From Streptomyces sp. NBC_00683 (lineage in GTDB: Bacteria > Actinomycetota > Actinomycetes > Streptomycetales > Streptomycetaceae), in assembly GCF_036226745.1 (NCBI RefSeq), contig NZ_CP109013.1:5952001-6016000 (forward strand): a DNA stretch of 64,000 nt, in the 5' to 3' direction. A model generated the notes under the pieces. It made no database searches. It was not told the DNA's origin and worked only from the letters and a program-made list of their open reading frames with translations. Shown in pieces: positions 43,187-51,926 of this stretch. The position numbers and the translations under genes were made by a program. Within the stretch, counting starts at the first letter, position 1. Every line of letters starts with the position of its first letter.

Positions 43187-43618
43187 CTACCGGTACCAGT
43201 CGCCATCGCCCGCGAGGGAACGGTGCAGGTAGTCCTTCAGCTCGCGCGCAGCCCACAGCCGACTGTCATCCTCGTGATCCCAGACGAAGATGTCCGGACG
43301 CTCGGGCGTCAGCACGAACGCGAACTGGTCGCCCCCGCCGTTGTCGCCGAAGAACAGCAACGGATCAAAGGGCATGTACAGGTCCGGGAACGTATCGGGG
43401 GACCGGAACAGCAGGTTCTGCTCCAAAATCCGATCCAGGGACCAGACGACGTCTGTCCCGTACTCGCCGACTATCCCGTCCGTCTCCATCAGCAAAGCAG
43501 TGAGTTGCGCCGGCAAGTCTCGGCCAAGGCGACGCACTGCCTCAGCGAGAGCGGTCGCGTCAACGGGTGCCCGGAACTCGACTTCGGGCAAGGCTTCGGC
43601 AGCGGCTTCCTTCCACAT
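43187..43618 (-). CDS. SMI1/KNR4 (SUKH) family protein
   Basis: A 143-residue SUKH-fold protein: LPAQLTALLMETDGIVGEYG, TDVVWSLDRILEQN, MPFDPLLFFGDNGGGDQFAF and IFVWDHEDDSRLWAARELKD. This order (helix, WxLxxI, FGxNGGGDxFAF, hydrophobic strand) is the SMI1/KNR4 signature. In bacteria most are immunity proteins against contact-dependent or polymorphic toxins. No toxin is adjacent. ATG 43618 starts it. Confidence 0.87.
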   Translation of the reverse strand: MWKEAAAEALPEVEFRAPVDATALAEAVRRLGRDLPAQLTALLMETDGIVGEYGTDVVWSLDRILEQNLLFRSPDTFPDLYMPFDPLLFFGDNGGGDQFAFVLTPERPDIFVWDHEDDSRLWAARELKDYLHRSLAGDGDWYR

Positions 43619-43806
43619 AGGCGCAGCTTAGGTCGAAGGCCGACAGTCCAGACGGCAGGCGCTGTACAGCAGCCGGGTACGGCAAACACAGCAACCGCCC
43701 CCACCCCGTAGCGTCCTCGTGGAGCCGAAACGCGACCTGTACGACCGTCTCCGGCCGATCTCTGCAGAGCCACAGATCAGAAGGTGACACCTGCCATGGC
43801 GAGCCT

Positions 43807-44553
43807 TCACCGGTTGAGTGCCTCATCCCAAACGTCTCCGCCATCCGCCCAGGTCCATAGCCAATTACGCAGTGAGGACGATGCGTGTCTCAGGCCGTCG
43901 TGCGCGTCCTGGCCCCCGTTGGGCACCCAACCGTCGGCGTCGTAGAGCAGTACCGGGTTACCGACCGCGGTGAGTGAGAGGTGCCACTCCATCGTGCATC
44001 CGCCGTAAGCGAGGTGCAGCCACGTAGCCGGCACTCCGCTTGTACGGTTGCGTTCATGGATGCTGACCGCGCTCGGCCAGTCAGTCAGGTGCCCCGGGGC
44101 CCGGTTGCCGTCGGTGAGCGAGGCCAGACCGCTGTCGGGACCGAAGCCTCCATCGGCGACCTCGGTGTAGACGCGCCGTAGAAGCTCGGGAAGACGGCGT
44201 CCGATTCTGCGTTCTGCCTTATCGGCATCCGCGATGGAGAGCGGCGGAAACAGTGGGCCGCGGGGAGCGTCAGCGTAGTAGGCGGCCACCTCCTCGACGT
44301 CGGACTTGAGCTGTACCGTCCCGTCGCTGCAGTACGACCTGATGACGTCCTGGCGCTGCTCCAATCGCGCGCTGCCATAGCGCTCGGAAATCCATAGAGC
44401 GGGAACGTCAGCCGTGTCGAAGCGCCGTCCCGGATCGCACGCCCGAGCACGAAGCTTCTCGATCAGCGCATCGTCGTTCTCGTCCTTGACGCTCGGCTCC
44501 TCGAGAGGCTCCTGCCTGAGCGGTGCGGGACCAGGAGGCGAAGAGGAATTCAT
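43807..44553 (-). CDS. SMI1/KNR4 (SUKH) family protein, longer
   Basis: A 248-residue protein. After a Pro/Glu-rich N-terminus, PPLSIADADKAERRIGRRLP, ELLRRVYTEVADGGFGPDSG and GLASLTDGN match a SUKH core, followed by TWLHLAYGGCTMEWHLSL and a C-terminal region GLRHASSSLRNWLWTWADGG. A helical N-terminal extension (about 60 residues) is unusual in length. ATG 44553 has no good Shine-Dalgarno; a more internal start cannot be excluded. Likely another immunity-type protein. Confidence 0.8.
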   Translation of the reverse strand: MNSSSPPGPAPLRQEPLEEPSVKDENDDALIEKLRARACDPGRRFDTADVPALWISERYGSARLEQRQDVIRSYCSDGTVQLKSDVEEVAAYYADAPRGPLFPPLSIADADKAERRIGRRLPELLRRVYTEVADGGFGPDSGLASLTDGNRAPGHLTDWPSAVSIHERNRTSGVPATWLHLAYGGCTMEWHLSLTAVGNPVLLYDADGWVPNGGQDAHDGLRHASSSLRNWLWTWADGGDVWDEALNR

Positions 44554-44646
44554 GCGGGGGAGCCTAGTGCTGAGCTCTCACACACTATGGCCGCGCCCAC
44601 TAGTGCAAAGGCCCCCAACCGATCATGGTCGGACGTGGTTACCCGC

Positions 44647-44678
44647 GGTCCGGACGCTGCCGTTTCAGCGTCCGGACC
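44647..44678 (-). terminator. Hairpin after the GYD gene
   Basis: GGTCCGGACGCTG at 44647-44659 and its complement at 44666-44678, with a 6-base loop, form a perfect 13-bp stem 46 bases past the stop of the minus-strand GYD gene. Confidence 0.8.
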
Positions 44679-44724
44679 AGGTGACTCACCACCTCGCGCT
44701 GCGTGTCCTGAACGGCGTGGGTCG

Positions 44725-45021
44725 TCAGCCGGCCGCCTTGGCGACGATGCGCTCCATCTCCTCCGGGCCGAAAGCTCGCAGGCTCGTGGAACGGACATTG
44801 CCCACCCCGCCGAGTTGCAGGAGTGCTGCCGTGGCAGTCTCGTCGTCGGGCGCCTCGACGATGGCCACGAGATCGTACGGACCGACGGTCCAGTAGATGC
44901 TCAGGAGTTTCGCGCCGAGCTTCTGTACCGCTGACCCGAAGGCCTCGGAGCGCTTTGCGGTGTCCTTGTAGTTACGGATCCCTTGATCGGTCCAGCTCAG
45001 CAAGGTGACGTACGTCGGCAT
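44725..45021 (-). CDS. GYD domain protein
   Basis: A 98-residue ferredoxin-fold-like protein. The GYD signature is clear: PTYVTLLSWTDQGIRNYKDT at the N-terminus, SIYWTVGPYDLVAIVEAPDD mid-protein (GPYD replaces GxYD) and TSLRAFGPEEMERIVAK at the end. Function of the family is unknown; small stress-responsive roles have been suggested. ATG 45021 has GAAGGTGA ahead. It is monocistronic. Confidence 0.9.
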   Translation of the reverse strand: MPTYVTLLSWTDQGIRNYKDTAKRSEAFGSAVQKLGAKLLSIYWTVGPYDLVAIVEAPDDETATAALLQLGGVGNVRSTSLRAFGPEEMERIVAKAAG

Positions 45022-45197
45022 GTTCTTTCACCTTCACGAGGAGTGACACATCGTGAGGTCAAGCGTGGACATTTGAGCCAGAACATGCACGAGATGCGCA
45101 TCCGAACGAGCAACACGAGCGACCACAGGCATCCCGGGGCGGGCTGACAGCCAGTTCTGATGTTCACGGGGGCGATTGCTCACGGCCCGAGCGTCGC

Positions 45198-45386
45198 TTG
45201 ACCGTGCGATCCAGATGGCTCACTCCTGCCCTGTCCGCCCTCCTTTTCGCGAACGGCATCAGGGACTACCGCGACGGAGGCTCCATGGGCCGGCCGATCG
45301 GCGGAGCGGTGCTTGCTCTCGTCAGCCTCCGGGTCACCTACCGCGGGATACCTCGCCGGAGCAGCAAGACCACCGAGCCAAACTAG
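45198..45386 (+). CDS. Small membrane-like protein, weakly supported
   Basis: 62 residues with two hydrophobic stretches (LTPALSALLFANGIRDYRDG, PIGGAVLALVSL). The only upstream start is TTG 45198, with no clear Shine-Dalgarno. It may be a decayed remnant of a small actinomycete membrane protein. Confidence 0.35.
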   Translation: MTVRSRWLTPALSALLFANGIRDYRDGGSMGRPIGGAVLALVSLRVTYRGIPRRSSKTTEPN

Positions 45387-46102
45387 GCGCACAGCAGTGC
45401 CGTACCGAGACCTCAGCAATCACCCCCGCTCGCCGACGTCTCTCCGGCGCTTCGCCGTGGTCGGCGTGACGTTTGCTGCCCGATCCGGATAGAGCTACGG
45501 ATCAAGTGATGCCCACGAGAAGGAAGGTGCGCGGTCGGCTCTGGCAGGTGGTCTGCTGGCCATCGACGAAGCCCGACCGTCGGTTAGGTCCCGGACGATT
45601 CTCCGGGCCGCCCCCAGACAGGCCGGGGATGCAACCATTCACTTCAGAGCTGGAACCCCCGGAAGCCGACCGCGCGATTGAGACCCTAAAGGCCGGCACT
45701 GACAACGGCCTTGTAGGTGATTGGCCGTTGAGCGGTGAGTGTCCAACTGTGTGACAGCGCCGACGAACAGCGTGGCTGAGCGCCCCGGGGCTTTCGCCGC
45801 AATTGCCTGACGTCAATGGCCGCCGGTGAAGCACCAGTTCGCCAGCACCCTCCACCCAACGGGGTCGATCTCACCGCCCTGGTGGACGATCCGGCTGCCC
45901 TTCTCCATCACGAACGGAATACTTCCGCGCAGGCGGTCCCTCGGCCGCCATGTGCCCCCGTCAGGTACGAGCCAAGCTCAGATGGTCCTCAAGACTTGCC
46001 GCTTGGGCTTCCAAAGGCGGGGACTGGCTGCCATGTTGATCTCCACGCGGAACACGATCGTGTGTCGCGGGCTACTGCCACAAGGCAGCGAAGGAGACGC
46101 AG
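45387..46102. other. About 700 bases without a supported gene
   Basis: Nothing with a good start or recognised domain on either strand. GC is lower than in the flanking chromosome. The end carries the leader of the tiny gene at 46103 (GAAGGAGACGCAG). Confidence 0.5.
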
Positions 46103-46213
46103 ATGTTCGGATTGTTGGGCCCGGGAGACGTCATCGGTGTAGTCGTCGCGGTCGTTGCCGCCGCAGGTGTCGCCGTAGTGGCTGTCAAGTGGTTCAGGAC
46201 GGGGGCGCGGTAG
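46103..46213 (+). CDS. 36-residue single-pass membrane peptide
   Basis: A tiny ORF: MFGLLGPGDVIGVVVAVVAA then AGVAVVAVKWFRTGAR. ATG 46103 has a textbook leader (GAAGGAG, 6 bases away) and the product is one transmembrane helix with a basic C-terminal end. Small hydrophobic peptides of this kind act as modulators or type I-like toxins, but nothing here decides between these. Confidence 0.55.
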   Translation: MFGLLGPGDVIGVVVAVVAAAGVAVVAVKWFRTGAR

Positions 46214-46460
46214 ACCGAGGCAAGGCAGGCCGCCGATGTCGGTTGCACCGCACACGCTGCTGCGGCAGAGCGAGAGTCTGTCGAGACCGCCATCGCGCGA
46301 TGACATCAACGGCTGACACCAATGGCGGCCGCTTCTTGGCGAGTCCCGATGGACGCAGGCGGCAGGTCGGTGCTGCGAGGTTCGGGATCTTCCGTGGTGG
46401 GTGTCCGTCTACCGACCTGACGGGGATGGGGCAACAGAGGCGGGTCGGGTGGTCGCGCTG

Positions 46461-46685
46461 TCAGCCCGACACGGTCACCAGACCCAGCACCACGAACACG
46501 GCTCCCACGATCCCGAACCCGGTTCGCATGCGGGCAGGGCTCTTCCAGGGCGTTCCCCATCGGGACCTCCGCGTAACCGCCACATCCGCCCAATCCCAAA
46601 CCCATAGGGCTACGTTGCGGTAGTCGCAGGCCACTACTATCAGGCCCCCTCCGGCGATCAGTTCGAGCACCCCGCGAAGAATCAT
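46461..46685 (-). CDS. Small two-helix membrane protein
   Basis: A 74-residue protein with two predicted transmembrane helices (ILRGVLELIAGGGLIVVACD and GFGIVGAVFVVLGLVTV) separated by a basic loop (TRRSRWGTPWKSPARMR). ATG 46685 follows GGGGAAGGAACAGCC. No family recognised. It is convergent with the peptide gene at 46103. Confidence 0.55.
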   Translation of the reverse strand: MILRGVLELIAGGGLIVVACDYRNVALWVWDWADVAVTRRSRWGTPWKSPARMRTGFGIVGAVFVVLGLVTVSG

Positions 46686-46734
46686 GGCTGTTCCTTCCCC
46701 TGCCTGATGAGGGCATCCGGCTTGCCTCGGTAGC

Positions 46735-47151
46735 TCACAGCTTTGCGTTGAGGGTCATGAACGAGCGACGCTCGATGAAGTGCTCAAACATCGGCTCGGG
46801 TGATGGGCCCAATAGGTCCAAGCCGCAAATGTAGAGCTCTGGGCGGTTCGACAGCAGCTCGAAGTCACGCACGGCATCGTCGAAAGCACAGATGACACCG
46901 GGTTCGGTTGCAGAGTCGATCACCAGGACGTGGTCGTGAGTTCCCGTAGGCGTCGCTCCAGCCCAACGCACTACCTCATCGTCCGAGATGCCATCGAGCG
47001 CGAGGGTCCGGCATGGCAGCCCCCGCCAGTCGATGCCTTGCCCCGCCCAGGGGAGGGTGCAGAGATAGGCGTCGAACGCCGCAGCAAGCTCGACCGTGCT
47101 GATCGAAGCATCGTGGTCGACGATCCAGGTGGAGATCTCTTCGGCACGCAC
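46735..47151 (-). CDS. Hypothetical acidic protein
   Basis: A 138-residue protein: MRAEEISTWIVDHDASISTV, ELAAAFDAYLCTLPW, HDHVLVIDSATEPGVICAFD, RPELYICGLDLLGPSPEP. It could be a compact alpha/beta protein of the immunity type common in this region. No signal or membrane segment. The start ATG 47151 has a weak leader. Function unknown. Confidence 0.5.
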   Translation of the reverse strand: MRAEEISTWIVDHDASISTVELAAAFDAYLCTLPWAGQGIDWRGLPCRTLALDGISDDEVVRWAGATPTGTHDHVLVIDSATEPGVICAFDDAVRDFELLSNRPELYICGLDLLGPSPEPMFEHFIERRSFMTLNAKL

Positions 47152-47314
47152 GCGCGCAGGTTAGCCGAGCCGCTCAGCAAGCCGGGTGGTGTGCCCCTTG
47201 CGTGCCCGACCGGTCGAGAGCGAGAGGGGGCTACGGGGAACGACGGTCACGTCGTGGCTCGCCCGCAGGCCAGCGAACTACCGGCTCAGCCGCTTCTACG
47301 TTGTGACCGCCTTG

Positions 47315-47346
47315 AAAGCCCCGGACCGATTACGGTCCGGGGCTTT
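47315..47346. terminator. Perfect 14-bp hairpin
   Basis: AAAGCCCCGGACCG at 47315-47328 pairs with 47333-47346 around a 4-base loop; flanking A and T runs favour termination on both strands. Confidence 0.8.
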
Positions 47347-47384
47347 CACTGCCTCGGAGCCGGCTGCGCGGACCCGGCTCCGCA

Positions 47385-47627
47385 GTGCGCTCCAAGGCGC
47401 GTCTCGACTTGCTGGACACCGTCAGCTCCCCGCTGCTCCTGAGTGGCCTGCTGCTGTCTCTCGCAGTGTCGGAATCCTGCTTCTGGCTCGCCCTCTCCGG
47501 CTTCGCGCTCCTGACCGCCGTCTACGCCCTGAAGGGCGTCCACCTGGTCCGCGCCCGCCGCCGCCCCACGGCCTCATCCGGAAGACACGCACTGACAACT
47601 GGCAGGGGCATGCTTCACCGCAACTGA
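47385..47627 (+). CDS. Small membrane-like ORF, weakly supported
   Basis: 80 residues with two hydrophobic stretches (LLLSGLLLSLAVSESCFWLA and LSGFALLTAVYALKG) and a basic tail. GTG 47385 has no clear Shine-Dalgarno. It could be real or fortuitous in GC-rich DNA. Confidence 0.35.
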   Translation: MRSKARLDLLDTVSSPLLLSGLLLSLAVSESCFWLALSGFALLTAVYALKGVHLVRARRRPTASSGRHALTTGRGMLHRN

Positions 47628-47943
47628 GGGGTCTCGCAGACCTGTGTGACAGCGGTCGACTGCTTGCCGCCGTCGTCCTGACGCAACCGCCACGCAAGCG
47701 GTGGCCGAACGGAACCACGACGCGGGGCGTCCCTCCAGCTGACCGGCCGCACCACTGCGGGTCGCCTCCGACGGCCGCCCCGCGGCACCGGCTGCCGAAG
47801 ATCAGCTGGCCAAGGCAATGGGGGCAGACGAGGGGCTTCCCCCTCACCCTTATGATCGGGGCAAAGGTGCTCACCTCCCCGGTCCGGATTTGCGGAGCCT
47901 CCGCATGCCTGGAGGGGACCGCGGACCGAGGCTAGGAGCAGCG

Positions 47944-49575
47944 ATGACTGCCCCCCGCGCGGCCGCCAGAAAATCAAGAGGCAGTTCTGTGAACGTACTC
48001 AAACGGCGGACAATCGCTCCCATCGGGGCCGGTCTCGCGGTGGCTCTGCTGGGCGGCTGCGGCACCCAGACCGACGGAGGCGCGGCCGAACACGGCGAAT
48101 CGGTCGTCGTGGGCATGTCGGACGACGTCCTGTCCGCGGATCCGGCCTCGGGCTACGACCCGGGGTCCTGGCTGCTGTTCAACAACGTCTTCCAGTCACT
48201 GCTCAGCTTTCCCCGAGCCGGCTCGATACCGGAGCCGGAAGCGGCGAAGTCCTGTGCGTTCGAGGACGGCAACAAGGTGTACCGGTGCACGCTCCGTGAC
48301 GGCCTGACCTTCAGCAACGGCAACAGCCTCACCTCCGAGGACGTCAAGTACTCCTTCGAGCGGGCGATCAGGATCGACGACCCCGCAGGCCCCGCGCCGC
48401 TGCTCTCCACCATCGCGAAGATCACCGCTCCGGACCCGAGTACGGTCGTCTTCCGGCTCAAGGTTCCCGACGCCACCTTCCCCAGCAAGATCGCCTCGGG
48501 CGCCGGTTCCATCGTGGACCACAGCGAGTACCCGGCGAACAGCCTGCGCAAGGACGGCAAGGCCGTCGGCTCCGGGCCCTACGCGCTGAAGTCCCTCGAC
48601 AAGTCGAAGGCCGTGTTCTCGGTCAACTCCGGCTACAAGGGCACAGCGCGGGTGAAGAACTCGGGCATCACCCTCGAATTCTTCCGGGGCGACCAGAAGA
48701 AGCTGGCCTCCGCGCTGCAGAAGGGGGACATCGACGTCGCCTACCGTGGTCTGGCCGCGCAGGACATTGCCCAGCTGGAGGAATCCAGCGCCGCGGCCGA
48801 CAAGGGCATCGACATCGTCGAAGGCACCAGCGCGGAAGTGCAGCACCTGGTCTTCAACATGAAGGACCCGGTTGTCGGGAAGCTCCCCGTGCGCAAGGCC
48901 ATCGCGTACCTGGTGAACCGTGATGCCCTCGTCAGCGAGGTCTACCACTCCACGGCCAGCCCGCTGTACTCGATCGTCCCGGCCGGTATCACCGCCCACA
49001 ACACCGCGTTCTTCGACAAGTACGGCGGGAGCCCGCAGCCGGCCAAGGCCGAACAGGTACTGCGCTCCGCGGGCATCACCGACAAGGTGAAGCTCACGCT
49101 GTGGTCCACGCCGACCCGTTACGGCCCCGCCACCGACAACGAGTTCCGGGCGATCGCCAAGCAGCTCAACGCGAGCGGACTGTTCGACGCGCAGGTCAAG
49201 TCTCTTCCCATCAAGCAGTACGAGGAGCGGATCGCGGCCGGTGAGCTCGGGGTCTATGTGAAGGGCTGGGTCCCGGACTACCCCGACCCGGACAACTTCA
49301 CCCAGCCGTTCTTCGGCAAGGACAACGTCCTGCAGAACGGCTACGAGAACAACGACATCACAGACCGGATCATCCCGGGCACCTCCGCCCAGGCCGATCG
49401 CGGCGCCACCCAGGATGCCTTCGACGAGCTCCAGGACACGGTGGCGAAGGACCTGCCGATCCTGCCGCTGTGGCAGGGCAAGCAGTACGCGGTGGCGTAC
49501 GACAACGTCTCCGGTCTGGAATGGACCCTGGACGCGTCGACCGTCTTCCGCTTCTGGGAGATCAGCAAGTTCTAG
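47944..49575 (+). CDS. ABC transporter substrate-binding lipoprotein (peptide/nickel type, SBP_bac_5)
   Basis: A 543-residue extracytoplasmic solute-binding protein of the DppA/OppA class. A lipobox ends ALLGGCGTQ (Cys about 39). Family motifs: SVVVGMSDDVLSADPASGYD, then RDGLTFSNGNSLTSEDVKYSFER and RKAIAYLVNRDALVSEVYH. It binds short peptides or similar ligands for an ABC importer whose permeases and ATPases are not in the window. ATG 47944 follows AGGAG at 7 bases; GTG 47989 (VNVLKRRTIAP) also has a fair leader and gives a more compact signal peptide. Confidence 0.92.
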   Translation: MTAPRAAARKSRGSSVNVLKRRTIAPIGAGLAVALLGGCGTQTDGGAAEHGESVVVGMSDDVLSADPASGYDPGSWLLFNNVFQSLLSFPRAGSIPEPEAAKSCAFEDGNKVYRCTLRDGLTFSNGNSLTSEDVKYSFERAIRIDDPAGPAPLLSTIAKITAPDPSTVVFRLKVPDATFPSKIASGAGSIVDHSEYPANSLRKDGKAVGSGPYALKSLDKSKAVFSVNSGYKGTARVKNSGITLEFFRGDQKKLASALQKGDIDVAYRGLAAQDIAQLEESSAAADKGIDIVEGTSAEVQHLVFNMKDPVVGKLPVRKAIAYLVNRDALVSEVYHSTASPLYSIVPAGITAHNTAFFDKYGGSPQPAKAEQVLRSAGITDKVKLTLWSTPTRYGPATDNEFRAIAKQLNASGLFDAQVKSLPIKQYEERIAAGELGVYVKGWVPDYPDPDNFTQPFFGKDNVLQNGYENNDITDRIIPGTSAQADRGATQDAFDELQDTVAKDLPILPLWQGKQYAVAYDNVSGLEWTLDASTVFRFWEISKF

Positions 49576-49908
49576 TAGAGCCTTGTCAGCTTGATCAAGC
49601 TCTAGCCGGACGAGGCGGACCGCTCAGGCCCGAACCTCTGGGCATCCTTCAGGAACCACGGCAAAGGCCCAGGCTTCCGGTACCGAACCGGGAGCCTGGG
49701 CCTTCCTCGTTTCTCTTCGATTCCGCCGGCCGAGGGGCCCAGCCCGTCCGCCTGTGGAGTGAGTGAGGGCAGGTCGACCCACCCGTCTGGACCTGTCGGA
49801 CTGTGCATGTGGTGCGGTCGCAGGAGGCTGGAGGCCAAGCCCATGGGCGGCCGGACATGATCGGCGGCGCCTTCCATGTCCGCAGCCTCCAGAAGGAGCG
49901 TGATCAGC
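49576..49908. other. Intergenic with hairpin, probable edge of the accessory zone
   Basis: About 330 bases, no gene. The hairpin at 49664-49704 and its flank (CGTTTCTC) resemble the flank after attR at 32837-32890. The last bases carry AGAAGGAG for the 49909 gene. Confidence 0.55.
49664..49704 (+). terminator. Hairpin after the solute-binding gene
   Basis: AAGGCCCAGGCTTCC at 49664-49678 pairs with GGAGCCTGGGCCTT at 49691-49704 (one imperfection). It should terminate the solute-binding gene. It is notably like the tRNA-Val-linked hairpin at 32837. Confidence 0.75.
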
Positions 49909-50370
49909 GTGGCCCGGAACCGCCGTCTGATCCTGAGCTCGCCGTCCGAGGTGTGGCGCCTGCTGTCCGACGGCCACCGCTACGGGGAGTGGGTGACAGG
50001 AACCCAGCAGGTCCTCGCCGTGGACCCGCAGTGGCCAGAGGTGGGAGCCCGCCTGAACGTCCGAGTGGGCGCCGGCCCCCTGAGCCTCGACGACACCTGC
50101 GTCGTCCGCATCTGTGAGCCCCGACACCGCCTGGAACTGGAAGCGAAGGCAGATCCCTTCGGTGCGGCCCGCATCGCCATGACCTTGATCCCCTGGGGCG
50201 GGAACACTCTTTTCACCCTCGACTGGCATCCCCTCCGGGGCCCCGGCACCCGGATGCACGGACTCCCCGTGGACTACTTCGTCGCGGTCCGCAACGGAAT
50301 GATGCTGACGAAGCTCGCCCGGATCGCGATGCGCGAACATGACGGAAGCGCTTGCGGCACCTTCACCTGA
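49909..50370 (+). CDS. SRPBCC family protein
   Basis: A 153-residue START/Bet v1-fold protein: RLILSSPSEVWRLLSDGHRY, GEWVTGTQQVLAVDPQWPEV, RHRLELEAKADPFGAARIAM and LTLDWHPLRGPGT-like end region. GTG 49909 is 9 bases after AGAAGGAG; an in-frame GTG at 49900 is too close to it. The fold binds hydrophobic ligands in a cavity; the ligand is unknown. The protein is similar to SRPBCC proteins often next to FAD or lipid genes in Streptomyces, none of which are adjacent here. Confidence 0.85.
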   Translation: MARNRRLILSSPSEVWRLLSDGHRYGEWVTGTQQVLAVDPQWPEVGARLNVRVGAGPLSLDDTCVVRICEPRHRLELEAKADPFGAARIAMTLIPWGGNTLFTLDWHPLRGPGTRMHGLPVDYFVAVRNGMMLTKLARIAMREHDGSACGTFT

Positions 50371-50482
50371 GACGAATGATCGCGGCGCCCTGACCGCAGC
50401 ATCGCCATCGGAGGACCACACCGACAGCGCGGCGACGAGCTCTGTGCGCGTCGGGGCTCCCAGGTAGGAGCACACTGATCGC

Positions 50483-50728
50483 ATGGCCCTACCCGAAACG
50501 CATCATTGCTCGGCATGCTCGGACAGCGCCGCGCAGGACTCAGTCCTTCACGAAGACCTCGTCGTCGGAGCGCCTCTGTCCATGGAGGATCTCACCGACG
50601 CGCAGCGTCACGACCGGTTCGCCCTCAAGTACGCCCACGACGGTTGCCAGGTCAGAGAGGTCCGGCGAGTTCCGGACGACAGCTTGAGCGGCTACGCCTG
50701 GTCCGTCCGCTTCACCGAGAGTTCGTGA
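50483..50728 (+). CDS. Small hypothetical protein
   Basis: 81 residues (MALPETHHCSACSDSAAQDS, SMEDLTDAQRHDRFALKYAH, DGCQVREVRRVPDD). A CxxC near the N-terminus might bind metal. AGGAG lies about 13 bases before ATG 50483, rather far. No family recognised. Confidence 0.4.
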   Translation: MALPETHHCSACSDSAAQDSVLHEDLVVGAPLSMEDLTDAQRHDRFALKYAHDGCQVREVRRVPDDSLSGYAWSVRFTESS

Positions 50729-50804
50729 TGGGTTGATCACTGGGCAGCGTAGGGACGTTGCCTGAGAGGAAGCAGCCGAACGACGGCACCATCGGGTGCG
50801 AAGG

Positions 50805-51230
50805 TCACTCGTCCCAGTGCAGCGTGTACTGGCCGGTGGTGCTGTCACGGAGGGCGCTGCAGCGGCGGGGCGCCAGAGACCACTCCGATTCCGCCCATCC
50901 TGCGATTGCCGGAGCAAGAGCCACCTCCGCGTAGTCGGCCTCGACGATCTCCAGTGCTCGGACTGCGATCAGGACGTAGGGGCTGCTCTCGACGAGTTCG
51001 ATGGCGCCGGAGACTTTGCCCAGGCCGACCTGCAGCGAGGCGACTTCAGACTCGGTGAGTGTCAGCCGACTCCCGTAATAGGCGTTGCGGACCTCGGAAG
51101 CGTCCAGCCAGACCCGGTTGCTTACGGGGGTGCCGTTGGTCGGCGGGGCGGACAGCCTGGTGGCCTCGGCCGCTATTCCGAGAAACAGCCCGAAGCCACC
51201 CTTCTGCACTCTGTAGCGATGGGTTCGCAT
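50805..51230 (-). CDS. Hypothetical protein
   Basis: A 141-residue protein (MRTHRYRVQKGGFGLFLGIA, WLDASEVRNAYYGSRLTLTE, SPYVLIAVRALEIVEADYAE, then a C-terminus DSTTGQYTLHWDE). ATG 51230 has GAGAGAGG ahead. No domain recognised; a mixed alpha/beta fold without membrane segments. It stands alone between the SRPBCC block and a divergent DinB gene. Confidence 0.65.
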   Translation of the reverse strand: MRTHRYRVQKGGFGLFLGIAAEATRLSAPPTNGTPVSNRVWLDASEVRNAYYGSRLTLTESEVASLQVGLGKVSGAIELVESSPYVLIAVRALEIVEADYAEVALAPAIAGWAESEWSLAPRRCSALRDSTTGQYTLHWDE

Positions 51231-51365
51231 ATGACCTCTCTCCATGATCGATGCCACACCGCATCGCTGAGCATGCGCGCCGGCTGGGCGAGGAGGGGTA
51301 CGGTCCCTCGGCGGCCAACCGTAAAGAAGTAGCGGCCCCAGGCTCTCGCCGACGAGCATGGGCGC

Positions 51366-51926
51366 ATGAATGATCAACCCGCACGATGGACCCAGGCAAC
51401 CACCTACCCCGACATGTGGGCCGACCCGGACGAGGACCCCCGCAACAGCGAAGGTGCCGGTTCGGAGGGCGAGTTTGCGACGCTGCAGGACTTCCTGGCG
51501 GACTACCGCCTGACCCTGCGGATGAAGTGCGAGGGCCTGGATGCGGAGCAGTTGGCCCGGCGGTCGGTTCCGCCGTCGACCATGTCGTTGCTCGGGCTGC
51601 TCCGCCACCTCGTCGAGGTGGAACGGGACTGGCAGAACTGGATCGGCGACGGTGATCCGGTGCCGAAGCTGTACGGCAAGAGGGACGCGGATTTCGACGG
51701 AGCTGTCGCCGACCAGGCCGTGGTCGACGCCGCGTACTCCGATCTGGAGCGCGAGCAGGCAGCGACCGATGCCGCGCTGGCCCGACACCCGGATCTGGGC
51801 GAGCGTCTGGGTAAGGACGGGATCGCCGTACGGGAGCTGATGGTGCACAGGATCGAGGAGTACGCCCGTCACTGCGGGCACGCCGATCTGTTGCGCGAGT
51901 GCGTCGACGGACGGGTGGGTCAGTGA
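51366..51926 (+). CDS. DinB family protein (DUF664)
   Basis: A 186-residue four-helix-bundle protein. DinB-type features: LQDFLADYRLTLRMKCEGLD, STMSLLGLLRHLVEVERDWQ with the metal-binding His, and RELMVHRIEEYARHCGHADL with the second and third His. Members are putative metal-dependent thiol transferases (DUF664 group often linked to mycothiol). ATG 51366 is used. A second, unrelated-length DinB protein is encoded at 52826 on the other strand. Confidence 0.9.
   Translation: MNDQPARWTQATTYPDMWADPDEDPRNSEGAGSEGEFATLQDFLADYRLTLRMKCEGLDAEQLARRSVPPSTMSLLGLLRHLVEVERDWQNWIGDGDPVPKLYGKRDADFDGAVADQAVVDAAYSDLEREQAATDAALARHPDLGERLGKDGIAVRELMVHRIEEYARHCGHADLLRECVDGRVGQ

Larger units (their letters stand above)
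47152..47943. other. Accessory stretch with terminator and a doubtful small gene
   Basis: Contains a GTGCC-TTGCGTGCCCG motif like those near element ends (47187-47260; compare 33640-33690 and 43025-43050), a terminator (47315-47346), and a doubtful membrane ORF (47385-47627). The last 100 bases contain the promoter of the solute-binding gene. Confidence 0.45.
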
